Positions 1 to 6,216 of a stretch of 6,865 nucleotides of DNA are shown one piece after another. Numbering within the stretch: position 1 is the stretch's first letter; every line of letters starts with the position of its first letter. Origin of the DNA: Acidobacteriota bacterium (GTDB lineage: Bacteria; Acidobacteriota; Vicinamibacteria; Vicinamibacterales; UBA8438); assembly GCA_003533545.1 (NCBI GenBank), contig DQEK01000361.1, positions 1-6,865 on the forward strand. The letters are read 5' to 3'. Made by a program: the position numbers and the translations under genes. The notes beneath the pieces are model-generated. The model worked only from the letters and a program-made list of their open reading frames with translations, had not been told where the DNA came from and made no database searches.

Positions 1-19
1 TTGTCGTGTCATTGTGTGC

Positions 20-37
20 CTCCCTTCAGTGAGGGGG
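20..37. repeat. Weak stem-loop, possible minus-strand termination structure
   Basis: CTCCCT (20-25) pairs with AGGGGG (32-37) around a 6-nt loop, counting one G-T wobble. It lies about 230 nt beyond the last minus-strand stop codon. There is no following T-run in either direction, so it does not meet the usual pattern of an intrinsic terminator. It could still end or protect the transcript, or be chance in GC-rich DNA. Confidence 0.2.
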
Positions 38-73
38 TCTGCGCACGCTCGGCCAACCCCTAGGCAGCTAGTC

Positions 74-90
74 ATGAAGTAACACTTCAT
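74..90. repeat. Perfect 7-bp inverted repeat, operator-like
   Basis: ATGAAGT (74-80) and ACTTCAT (84-90) are exact reverse complements separated by AAC. The 17-bp symmetrical site has the size and shape of a dimeric repressor operator such as those of TetR, MarR or ArsR proteins. No gene start lies next to it inside the window. If it is an operator, it would act on a gene reading leftwards beyond position 1 or on a lost element. It could also be a small hairpin. Only the symmetry is seen; the role is inference. Confidence 0.3.
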
Positions 91-177
91 ACCTCGTGCC
101 ATGGAGGTGGAATGTCGACAACTGGTTTTATGAGAGCTAGATAAAAGATAAACGGACACGAGAAGCCATGCGAGTAA

Positions 178-195
178 TGTCCTTAAAACTGGACA
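178..195. repeat. TGTCC/GGACA inverted repeat, possible decayed element end
   Basis: TGTCC (178-182) and GGACA (191-195) are exact reverse complements around TTAAAACT. About 65 nt to the left, 111-125 carries a related string (AATGTC then AACTGG) that is shared with 176-192 apart from the spacer. Short T-G-starting and C-A-ending repeats of this type occur at ends of some DDE-transposase insertion sequences. No transposase reading frame survives here, so this is at most a remnant. Confidence 0.2.
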
Positions 196-264
196 CTTTT
201 GGTGGTTAGTGGAACCGCTTGGCTGCACTCATAGAACAGGCGAATCGACGTGCGGTGATACAGG

Positions 265-1293
265 CTACCGAGTGTCTTGGGCCCGTTCTTCCATGCGCGA
301 CCCGGCAAGCATGTTGGTCAGGCCGTAGTTCCCCTCGTGGCAGGCGTACTCGAACATGGGGCCGTCGCTGCTGGACAGCGGCAGCGACCCGCTCCAGGGT
401 CGTGTCCATGTGTTTGGATCGGTGACCGTGAACTCGTAATCGATCGTGTTCTCGTCCTCGCGCCTGAAACGTTCGATAACGTGCAGCGCCTGGCTGAGGT
501 TGGTGTTGAAGTTCCGGATGAAGGCGTGTTCATTAAAGTGGGTCGTCTCGACGATGAGCGTGTCGCCCTCCCACCGGCCCCGCGAGTCGCCAGCATACTG
601 ACGAACCGATTCCGGAATGTGGGAACGTCCGTCAATCGGGATGAATCGCACGTCGTGGATGTGTTCTTGCACGATGGCGACCGTGTCTGGTGTCTGGAAG
701 ATCTGGTAGTTGTTGTTGTAGGCGGTCGGGAACGATGGAACTCCGCGATACCAGATACAGCGGTCCCCGAGATCAAGCTGTTCGTACGTTTCCGTCGGAA
801 GATTCCCGCCCCTGACATCGGCCAGATACCTCGCCTCCGCCGAGTCCAGCCACGCTCGCGTCGCCGGTGTGACGGGTGGTAGCCGGCCATCCGGTGGGTC
901 GACGATCACCGACGTGCGTTTGGTGGACACGACCGTGGTTCCACGTTCCATCCAGAAGTTGTTGTACGACCCGGGTGCACCATCGACGCCTCGGTCGACA
1001 CTCCCGTCGGGGTCCGCGATGGTCCGTAACGCACTCCGGTTGGCTAATTCACGGTTTCGGTCGGCTGTGCGCTGTTCGACGGCCGCGGCTTCCTCTTCTG
1101 TCAGGAACTCCTGGTCGCCAAGCGTCTGGGGTCGCTGGAATGGTGTCAGCGTCGAGTTGTTCCACACGCCCCGGAGGTCGGGTGCTCCCCACTCGGTTTC
1201 TAGGGACGATGGCGCCGTTTGAGCGGTGGCGAACGAGGGCGCGAGCAGCAAGACGACGGCGGTCTGTACCGCGGCGAACTGTCGATGACTCAT
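265..1293 (-). CDS. Secreted protein of an uncharacterised family (paralogue 2)
   Basis: A predicted periplasmic or secreted protein of 342 residues with no known function. Residues 1-24 form a Sec-type signal peptide (hydrophobic VVLLLAPSFA, likely cleavage near ATA-Q). Motifs shared with its upstream neighbour occur in the same order: PDLRGVW (38-44), YNNFW (110-114), RTSVIVDPPDGR (126-137), YNNNYQIFQT (192-201), SRGRWEGDTLIVET (237-250), TVTDPNTWTRPW (289-300) and FEYACHEGNYG (314-324). Two cysteines, C179 and C318, align with the two conserved cysteines of the paralogue and could form a disulfide. The repeated aromatic and Thr-Val strands suggest a beta-rich fold. ATG at 1293 is supported by a GAGG ribosome-binding site (1299-1302). 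It starts 20 nt after the paralogue stops, so the two are almost surely cotranscribed. I recognise the family from acidobacterial and environmental genomes but know of no assigned reaction. Confidence 0.88.
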   Translation of the reverse strand: MSHRQFAAVQTAVVLLLAPSFATAQTAPSSLETEWGAPDLRGVWNNSTLTPFQRPQTLGDQEFLTEEEAAAVEQRTADRNRELANRSALRTIADPDGSVDRGVDGAPGSYNNFWMERGTTVVSTKRTSVIVDPPDGRLPPVTPATRAWLDSAEARYLADVRGGNLPTETYEQLDLGDRCIWYRGVPSFPTAYNNNYQIFQTPDTVAIVQEHIHDVRFIPIDGRSHIPESVRQYAGDSRGRWEGDTLIVETTHFNEHAFIRNFNTNLSQALHVIERFRREDENTIDYEFTVTDPNTWTRPWSGSLPLSSSDGPMFEYACHEGNYGLTNMLAGSRMEERAQDTR

Positions 1294-1297
1294 GACA

Positions 1298-1303
1298 TCC
1301 TCT
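1298..1303 (-). promoter_or_regulatory. Ribosome-binding site of the second paralogue
   Basis: On the minus strand AGAGGA lies 4 nt before the ATG at 1293, inside a purine-rich 20-nt gap after the preceding TAG stop. The short gap and the site fix the start and support translation from a shared transcript. Confidence 0.55.
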
Positions 1304-1313
1304 ATTCTCTTCT

Positions 1314-2318
1314 CTATTCCCCGGATTTCTCGATGGCCCTGGCACCAGTCAACGTGCCGTCCATGCCGTAGTTGCCTTCGTGGCAGGCGTACTCAAACAT
1401 CGGCAGATCGCTTCGACGCATCGGCAGTTCGACGGTCCAGGGTTGGGTCCAGGTCGTGGGGTCCGTGACGGTGAAGGTGTAGACGAGCGTGTCCTCGTCC
1501 TGACGCTGAATCCGTTCGATCAAGTGGAGATTCTTGCTTGAGTTCCGGAAACTGGTCTCGCGCAGGAAATTCTTGGTCTCGACTACCAGGGTCTCGCCCT
1601 CCCAGTGCCCACGTGAGACACCGGTCCACAACGGGACCGTTCCATGGTCACTCCCATTGAGCGGGATGATGCGTGCGTTGTGCACCATTTCGTTCAGGAG
1701 TACCACGTGGTCAGCGGTCTGAAAGATCTGCACATTCATGTTGTAGGCAGCCGGTAGCATCGGTGGGCCTGAGTTGAAGCCGGTGATGCAGCGTTCCCCG
1801 AGCGGACGATCTTCCGGACCTTCGGTTGGCCGCTGGTTAATCTGGAGACGTTCGGCCGATCGTCCACTGCCGGCATCGGTAAGGGCTGGGACCCGTCCGT
1901 TCGGCGGGTCAATGACTAGCGAGGTGCGGCGCGTTTCGACGACGACTGTCCCGCGGTCCCACCAGAAGTTGTTGTAGGCCAGGGCGAGGTCGGTGCTCTC
2001 GCGCGTGCCGTTTACTTGGCCACGGGCCGTCGTCTGCTCCTTCTTTTCTTCCCGGTTCAAGTCGGCATTGTTGGCCAGCACGCGTTCGGCAGCGTACGCG
2101 GCGACCTCTTCCTCGGAGAGAAATTCTTTGTCCGCGAGTTCGTCTGGTCGTTCCAATGGCGTGACGGTCCGGAAGTCCCAGACCCCACTCAGGTCAGGGT
2201 GTCCATCCGGTGTTCGCAGGGCCCCGGAACCGCGATCAGATTGGGCGCCAGCCGTGGTGCTCATCAGCACCGCGAGCGCGATGCTGCTAACGGAGAACGC
2301 AAGTCGTCGTGTGGTCAT
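1314..2318 (-). CDS. Secreted protein of an uncharacterised family (paralogue 1)
   Basis: A predicted exported protein of 334 residues, paralogous to the gene just downstream; roughly half the aligned positions match by eye over the shared blocks. Residues 1-26 form a signal peptide with Arg4-Arg5 and a hydrophobic core, with likely cleavage near AGA-Q. Conserved blocks: PDLSGVW (41-47), YNNFW (115-119), RTSLVIDPPNGR (131-142), YNMNVQIFQT (192-201), SRGHWEGETLVVET (235-248), TVTDPTTWTQPW (283-294) and FEYACHEGNYG (308-318). C177 and C311 are the only cysteines and match those of the paralogue. The open frame extends upstream to 2453, but that would overlap the preceding gene by 77 nt and bury the signal peptide. 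ATG at 2318 has GAGGAG 6 nt upstream and is preferred. The stop is TAG at 1314-1316. The function is unknown; position suggests work alongside the DUF1552 and DUF1592 proteins. Confidence 0.88.
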   Translation of the reverse strand: MTTRRLAFSVSSIALAVLMSTTAGAQSDRGSGALRTPDGHPDLSGVWDFRTVTPLERPDELADKEFLSEEEVAAYAAERVLANNADLNREEKKEQTTARGQVNGTRESTDLALAYNNFWWDRGTVVVETRRTSLVIDPPNGRVPALTDAGSGRSAERLQINQRPTEGPEDRPLGERCITGFNSGPPMLPAAYNMNVQIFQTADHVVLLNEMVHNARIIPLNGSDHGTVPLWTGVSRGHWEGETLVVETKNFLRETSFRNSSKNLHLIERIQRQDEDTLVYTFTVTDPTTWTQPWTVELPMRRSDLPMFEYACHEGNYGMDGTLTGARAIEKSGE

Positions 2319-2324
2319 GATCTG

Positions 2325-2330
2325 CTCCTC
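2325..2330 (-). promoter_or_regulatory. Strong ribosome-binding site that decides the start of paralogue 1
   Basis: The minus strand reads GAGGAG, 6 nt before the ATG at 2318. It decides between this start and the 45-codon longer frame from 2453, whose extra residues look unlike a leader and overlap the DUF1552 gene. Confidence 0.75.
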
Positions 2331-2376
2331 ATAGTCGACGGGTGCGGAGGCGACCGCGAGTCGTTCCGTGTCCCCG

Positions 2377-3780
2377 TTATGCGGCGAGTCCTTCCAGCGG
2401 GCCGCGGACGTCGATGAAGTCACCGCGTTGCCCGCGTACATACTCAAGACCAACGTGATTCACATCAAGGCCCATGGCGCGCGCCACGCTGACGAGCAAC
2501 TGCTGATGGGGGAGGCCAGAGAACCTCGTGGAACCGCCGACCAGCAGCTGCGGTGGGACCCGCATTTCGGCTGGGGTCTCGTGAGGCCAGTACATGTAGC
2601 GGCCGGTGTTGAAGGCCCACGAGCCGCCGATGAGCACTGGACAGTAATGGCGATACCCGTGCCATCCGTCGCCCAGTTCCGAGCCCCAGGCAATGAGGGT
2701 GTTGTCCATGATCGAACCGCCACTGGTGTCAGGAATAGCCTCCAGGGTGCTCACGAGGCGTGCGACCTGGCTGGCATGATACTGCAGGTAGTCGGCCATC
2801 GCGGCGTGCTTCTTAGCATCGTCGTAAATGAAATGGGCGATGCCCTTGTGCACCTTGTCACTAATCGCGTCGGCGCCGAATTCAGCGGTCGGCATTTCCC
2901 CTAACGAAAGCGAAACGACACGCGTGATGTCGCAGCTGAACGCCGCGGCAATGGTGTCGGCAAAGGCGTCGAATCGCTGGTCGTATTTCTCGAACGCCGC
3001 CGCGGGGCGCGCCGGTGCGTCACATGCCAGCGTCGCCAGTCCCTCGAGTCGGTACCCTAGGCGCTCGACGAGTCCGAAGTGGGACTCGAGCCGGGCCCGC
3101 CCGGTGGCGTCGAGCTCCGAGGCAAGGTTGCGATACTCGTCGTAGGCAAAATCGAGTGTCGTGCGGCGACGTTGACCCACCGCGTCGCCCGACGATGCTG
3201 GTCCGAAGACCCGTTCCCACGCCCGGTGCGGGGTGTTTTCCGCGGGGAGCCGCACCCCGCTGAGGCTGTATGCAATGGGGCGACCCGCCTCGAGTGCGGC
3301 GTCGACCGACAGTTCTAGCGAGGGAAGCCGGTCCGGTCGCGCAATTCGCGCGGCGACGAGTTGGTCAAGTGACGCGGAGGTCGACCGGGTGTCCCGCGCG
3401 GCGAAGTCGGCATTGTTGCCGGTCCAGGCGTGAATCCAGCCGCGGTCGTGACGATTGCCGCCGCTGTCAAGCTCGGCCGTTGCGAGTGAGAGCCCATCAA
3501 GGGCGATTAGTCGGTGTCGGTGCTCGTACAGCGGAGCCAGCGGCTGGCTGAATTCGCTTCGGGCGAGCTGAGACAGGTTCAGTGCCCACGGTTCGTTTTC
3601 CGATTTTCCCATTGGCCGCATTCTCCACGCGGCGTACGGCCAACCATGGCAATGGCTGATGACTATCAGCCGCTTAGGTGGTGCCGGGCTCTGGGCAAAG
3701 GCGCCGAGCGCTCTGTTGGGCAGTACCGCCCCAAGTGCGCCGAGTCCCCCCATCTGCAGCAGGTGTCGCCGTGAAATCAC
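2377..3780 (-). CDS. DUF1552 family protein, Tat-exported
   Basis: A 467-residue DUF1552 (Pfam HXXSHH, PF07586) protein, molecular function unknown. The N-terminus has a twin-arginine motif SRRHLLQ (3-9), a Gly/Ala/Leu-rich stretch and likely cleavage near AFA-Q (28-30), so export folded to the periplasm is expected. Family landmarks in order: PKRLIVISHCHGW (35-47), NRHDRGWIHAWTG (109-121), SASLDQLVAARI (135-146), RLPSLEL (151-157), TLDFAYDEYRNLASEL (208-223), a helical FADTIAAAFSCDITRVVSLSLG (273-294), HKGIAH (311-316), IMDNTLIAWGSELGDG (357-372) and a C-terminal LPHQQLLVSVARAMGLDV (423-440). The HKGIAH block sits where the family usually has HxxSHH. The start is GTG at 3780 with AGGAG 7 nt upstream; it overlaps the preceding TGA as GTGA, implying translational coupling to the DUF1592 gene. 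Adjacent DUF1592-DUF1552 genes are a recurrent pair in Acidobacteriota and Planctomycetota. Confidence 0.9.
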   Translation of the reverse strand: MISRRHLLQMGGLGALGAVLPNRALGAFAQSPAPPKRLIVISHCHGWPYAAWRMRPMGKSENEPWALNLSQLARSEFSQPLAPLYEHRHRLIALDGLSLATAELDSGGNRHDRGWIHAWTGNNADFAARDTRSTSASLDQLVAARIARPDRLPSLELSVDAALEAGRPIAYSLSGVRLPAENTPHRAWERVFGPASSGDAVGQRRRTTLDFAYDEYRNLASELDATGRARLESHFGLVERLGYRLEGLATLACDAPARPAAAFEKYDQRFDAFADTIAAAFSCDITRVVSLSLGEMPTAEFGADAISDKVHKGIAHFIYDDAKKHAAMADYLQYHASQVARLVSTLEAIPDTSGGSIMDNTLIAWGSELGDGWHGYRHYCPVLIGGSWAFNTGRYMYWPHETPAEMRVPPQLLVGGSTRFSGLPHQQLLVSVARAMGLDVNHVGLEYVRGQRGDFIDVRGPLEGLAA

Positions 3781-5669
3781 TCGTTGTCTCCTGCGTCGCC
3801 TGCGCCTGTGCGCGCCCGGAAGAGGTCGCTGCTCGCGATCGAGATCAGTAACTCCTTGATCGAGTCGTCTTCCCGGAACTTGGCCTGTAGCGACTCGAGC
3901 CCCGGGGGCGTCGCTTCAAGCTCGGTGCCGAGAGCATAGCGCGTCCACTGCCGTACGTAACAGTCTCTTACCCGGTCACTGTTCGCGAGCTGTCGCGCCA
4001 AGTCAACGCCGTCGCTGAACTCAAGCTGCTCGCTTCCGCCGAGTGCGAGTGACCCGCTCGCGTCCACCGCCTGCCCGTTGTCGTAGGCCCGCCACTGGCC
4101 GATCGCATCATAATTCTCGAACGCGAATCCCGGTGGGTTGATCACTTTGTGACAGCTCTGGCAGGCCGGGGGACTGGTCGCGCTCACGGTGCGTTCACGA
4201 TTGGTGTTCTCGGCTGTGAGGGTGTCTGGTGGGAGCGCGGCTTCAGCACCTTGAATCGGTGTTCCTAGGTGCATGCAAGCGAGCCGCTCAAGCACGCGTT
4301 TGCCCCGTAGGATCGGGCCAGGTTGTACTGCGTAGGCTCCGAGCGCGAGCACGGACGGGAGCGTCAACACACCGGCCCGTTCGCTACGAGGGAACTCCAC
4401 CGGGTAGAGGGTGAGTTCCTTCACGCGTCCGATCGAGGCGACCACCAGCTCGATAGGTTTGGTGACGGTGGGACCATCTGCCATTCGTTCTGCGCCGTCC
4501 CCGTAAATCGGTGCGGTGGCGTCCGACATGTAGCCGCGGTTGTCGGTCATCAGTGCGGTGAAGGTGCCCGCGCCGTCGAAGACGGCACGTTCGACGAACA
4601 GTTCGGTTTCGAATTTCATTGAATGCCGTACGGGTCCCATGATGGCCGGCCACTCCAAGTCGTCGTCGGCCGCGTCTTTCAGCCGGTCGGAGATACCAAA
4701 GAGCCTCCCGAAGGCGCGACGGGCCGGCGCGATGAGTAGCACCTGGTTGGTACCCAGCCACTGATGGTGGAAATGGACGATGGCTGGCCGGGCTTTCGGA
4801 TCGTCGAGCATCCGGCGTGCTTGGCGTTGGAGGGCTTCCGTCGTGGCGAGTTGACCGGACTCGGCGGCTGCGAAGAGTGCCTCGTCGGGCATCGTATCCC
4901 ACAGGAAGTAGGACAGCCGCGTAGCCAGTTCCCAGTCAGTCATGCCAGGCGATCTGCCGTTAGTTGATGGGTTGCCAGGATCGAGCCTGAAATGAAACGG
5001 CGGAGCTTGAAGGACACCTGCGACCGTTAACGCGACTGCTTCGTCCGTGCTCCCGGACTCGAGGTTAGCTTGCCAGAACCCATGGAGCCGGTCGTGCTCC
5101 GGGGCACGCAGAGGGCGTCGATAGGCTCGCTTGGCGAAGCGCTCGATACTCGTCCACGCGCAGCGCTGTTGCTCGATGGTGGCAAGCGTGTCCCACTCGC
5201 TGCAGGTGAAGAACGTCGGGGAGATAAGCGCGAACGATGCGAAGTGCATCGCAGCGAGATGGAGCTCCTCTACCTGGTAAGACGACGGGTTCTGGCCCTC
5301 GGCGATGCCCTCGAAGCCGTCGGTGCCAGGCTCGGTTGGGAACCGCCACGGCCATACCGGCGGGGGGGGTGGTGGAAGAAACACTCCCTTGCTCGCTGCG
5401 CGCCGTGGGCTCAGCGTGTCGGCGATCGCTGGTCGACTTGGCCAACGCGCGCCGTCCCTTGGAAATCCGAGCAAGTCGGCGATGGTGTTGTTGTACTCGG
5501 CTGGAGTCAGCGCCAGAGGCGGCGGGCTCTCCGGGACGGGCCTGGGAGTGTCCTGCTGGCCGGTCGCCCACACCGGCACAAGCGCCAGTGCCACCGAGGC
5601 AAGCAACGTCGCCGAAATACGGACCAGACGATCAGTCACTTCGCTAAGAATTTCAACGTGACACCGCAT
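3777..5669 (-). CDS. DUF1592/DUF1588/DUF1585 protein with a c-type haem motif
   Basis: A 630-residue planctomycete-type multidomain protein of unknown function, probably periplasmic or membrane-tethered. A hydrophobic segment at about 17-36 acts as signal peptide or anchor. Domains assigned by motif: DUF1587/PSD3-like LTPAEYNNTIADLLG (54-68); DUF1595/PSD5-like about 156-230, with C156, C170 and RFAKRAYRRPL; DUF1592/PSD4 about 243-375, with ELATRLSYFLWDTMPDEALF; DUF1588/PSCyt3 about 428-530, with RAGVLTLPS, PILRGKRVLERL and CQSCH (503-507) followed by NPPGFAFENYDAIG; and DUF1585/PSD2 about 552-620. CxxCH is the covalent haem c signature, so electron transfer is plausible. Many relatives carry an additional N-terminal cytochrome c domain; here the protein starts almost directly at DUF1587. 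A run of seven prolines (about 99-105) is coded by an 8-G tract on the plus strand. The start is uncertain: ATG 5669 lacks a clear ribosome-binding site, and GTG 5639 would give a tidier signal peptide. The last codons overlap the DUF1552 start. Confidence 0.9.
   Translation of the reverse strand: MRCHVEILSEVTDRLVRISATLLASVALALVPVWATGQQDTPRPVPESPPPLALTPAEYNNTIADLLGFPRDGARWPSRPAIADTLSPRRAASKGVFLPPPPPPVWPWRFPTEPGTDGFEGIAEGQNPSSYQVEELHLAAMHFASFALISPTFFTCSEWDTLATIEQQRCAWTSIERFAKRAYRRPLRAPEHDRLHGFWQANLESGSTDEAVALTVAGVLQAPPFHFRLDPGNPSTNGRSPGMTDWELATRLSYFLWDTMPDEALFAAAESGQLATTEALQRQARRMLDDPKARPAIVHFHHQWLGTNQVLLIAPARRAFGRLFGISDRLKDAADDDLEWPAIMGPVRHSMKFETELFVERAVFDGAGTFTALMTDNRGYMSDATAPIYGDGAERMADGPTVTKPIELVVASIGRVKELTLYPVEFPRSERAGVLTLPSVLALGAYAVQPGPILRGKRVLERLACMHLGTPIQGAEAALPPDTLTAENTNRERTVSATSPPACQSCHKVINPPGFAFENYDAIGQWRAYDNGQAVDASGSLALGGSEQLEFSDGVDLARQLANSDRVRDCYVRQWTRYALGTELEATPPGLESLQAKFREDDSIKELLISIASSDLFRARTGAGDAGDNE
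3788..3792 (-). promoter_or_regulatory. Ribosome-binding site for the GTG start of the DUF1552 gene
   Basis: The minus strand reads AGGAG, 7 nt before GTG at 3780, inside the last codons of the DUF1592 gene. It supports the non-ATG start and coupled translation through the 4-nt stop/start overlap. Confidence 0.65.
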
Positions 5670-5797
5670 GAGTCAAGCCGTTCTCAGGTTGTCACACACC
5701 GTGGGATCAAGCCAGCGTTAGCGAGTGGGACTGGAAAGATCGCTTTCGTCGGGCACCCGAGTATTGAGGTGCTGATGTCAGCGCCCGTGTCTGAGCA
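5670..5797. other. 128-nt gap between the dehydratase pair and the secreted-protein operon
   Basis: No gene was seen. This is the only gap above 60 nt between minus-strand genes, so it is the natural place for a terminator of the upstream pair and a promoter for the downstream operon. A near-palindrome GCTGA-TG-TCAGC (5771-5782) lies 15 nt after the dehydratase stop on the minus strand but has no T-run. A -35-like TTGATC is readable on the minus strand around 5707-5712, without a convincing -10 partner. No promoter is called. Confidence 0.45.
5771..5782. repeat. 12-bp near-palindrome after the dehydratase gene
   Basis: GCTGA and TCAGC are exact reverse complements around TG, with GG/CC pairs continuing the symmetry after one mismatch. 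It lies just downstream of the TAA stop at 5798-5800 on the minus strand. It could be a short hairpin reducing read-through or a protein-binding site, but no U-tract follows. Confidence 0.25.
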
Positions 5798-6211
5798 TTA
5801 GGCACGTAACCGCACGACCGCACGCCCCGGCGAGGTCACCACGTCGTTGCCGTTCTTAATGTAAATCGAGAGTGTGACGGTCCCGAGGCTTGTGTCTATC
5901 GCCGTCACCTCGCCGCCCGCGCGTAAACGTTCACCTAGATAAGCGGCCCTGCGGTTTGAGTACTCGAGTTCCAGCAGTGCTCCGTCGTCGCCGAGCCACT
6001 CGGTCACCGCCTGGGACAACCAGTCGCCCTGCAGGGGGCCGTCCACGACGATCCCGCGATGTTTCTCGACTTGGGTCGTGTACGTCTCGTCAAAATGAAT
6101 CCGATGTGGATTCCAGATCACGGCGTTGTAGAGGAACAGCGACACCATCGACGGCTCGTGTGTTCGTTCGACGAGGCGCGTGCCAACGGCAACGGTGCTG
6201 AGCGTAGGCAT
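5798..6211 (-). CDS. MaoC/HTD2-like dehydratase, catalytic-type hot-dog subunit
   Basis: A 137-residue single hot-dog-domain protein resembling the C-terminal half of HTD2-like or mesaconyl-C4-CoA-hydratase-like acyl-thioester dehydratases. Such enzymes add or remove water at the 2,3 position of an acyl-CoA or acyl-ACP. Visible landmarks: SLFLYNAVIWNPHRIHFDE (24-42), the equivalent of the active-site helix with H39 as candidate catalytic histidine; GIVVDGPLQGDWLSQ (53-67); and LEYSNRRAAYLGERL (82-96), typical of this subgroup. The classical R-hydratase DxNPxH aspartate is not present in that spacing, as is usual for the HTD2-like branch. No signal peptide, so cytoplasmic. It starts 5 nt after the partner gene stops and probably forms a heteromer with it. 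ATG at 6211 has no clear ribosome-binding site, which fits coupling. The substrate cannot be read from the sequence. Confidence 0.8.
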   Translation of the reverse strand: MPTLSTVAVGTRLVERTHEPSMVSLFLYNAVIWNPHRIHFDETYTTQVEKHRGIVVDGPLQGDWLSQAVTEWLGDDGALLELEYSNRRAAYLGERLRAGGEVTAIDTSLGTVTLSIYIKNGNDVVTSPGRAVVRLRA

Positions 6212-6216
6212 CTGGG

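Larger units (their letters stand above)
1..264. other. Non-coding region downstream of the secreted-protein operon
   Basis: No credible gene was found here. The stretch lies 3' of the last operon gene, whose TAG stop is at 265-267. About 121-160 is clearly AT-rich (15 G+C in 40 bases by count), unlike the GC-rich genes. It holds a perfect 7-bp inverted repeat (74-90), an 8-bp palindrome TGTCGACA (113-120), a TGTCC/GGACA repeat (178-195) and a weak stem (20-37). No hairpin followed by a T-run on the minus strand was seen, so the operon has no obvious intrinsic terminator here. Plus-strand reading gives only very short peptides broken by stops. Confidence 0.6.

Noticed and set aside
178..195. 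TGTCC/GGACA repeat as an intrinsic terminator for the operon
   Set aside because: The stem is only 5 bp with an AT-rich loop, and no T-run follows on the minus strand.
277..882. Plus-strand frame of 201 codons opposite the last secreted-family gene
   Set aside because: The opposite strand carries the conserved family blocks and a signal peptide. The plus-strand product has no family features and no supporting start.
318..890. Minus-strand alternative frame of 190 codons within the last secreted-family gene
   Set aside because: It is Arg/Ser/Thr-rich, typical of a frame-shifted shadow. The main frame is intact from start to stop, so no frameshift needs to be invoked.
2319..2453. N-terminal extension of the first paralogue to position 2453
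   Set aside because: It would overlap the DUF1552 gene by 77 nt and place 45 residues before a clear signal peptide. ATG 2318 has an ideal GAGGAG site.
4384..4902. 172-codon minus-strand frame inside the DUF1592 gene
   Set aside because: It is Arg/His/Thr-rich shadow sequence. The annotated frame there carries the DUF1592 motifs without interruption.
5070..5801. Long plus-strand open frame (243 codons) opposite the 5' part of the DUF1592 gene
   Set aside because: It is Arg/Gly-rich with no recognisable domain and lies antisense to a well-supported gene with family motifs. Such frames are common in GC-rich DNA.
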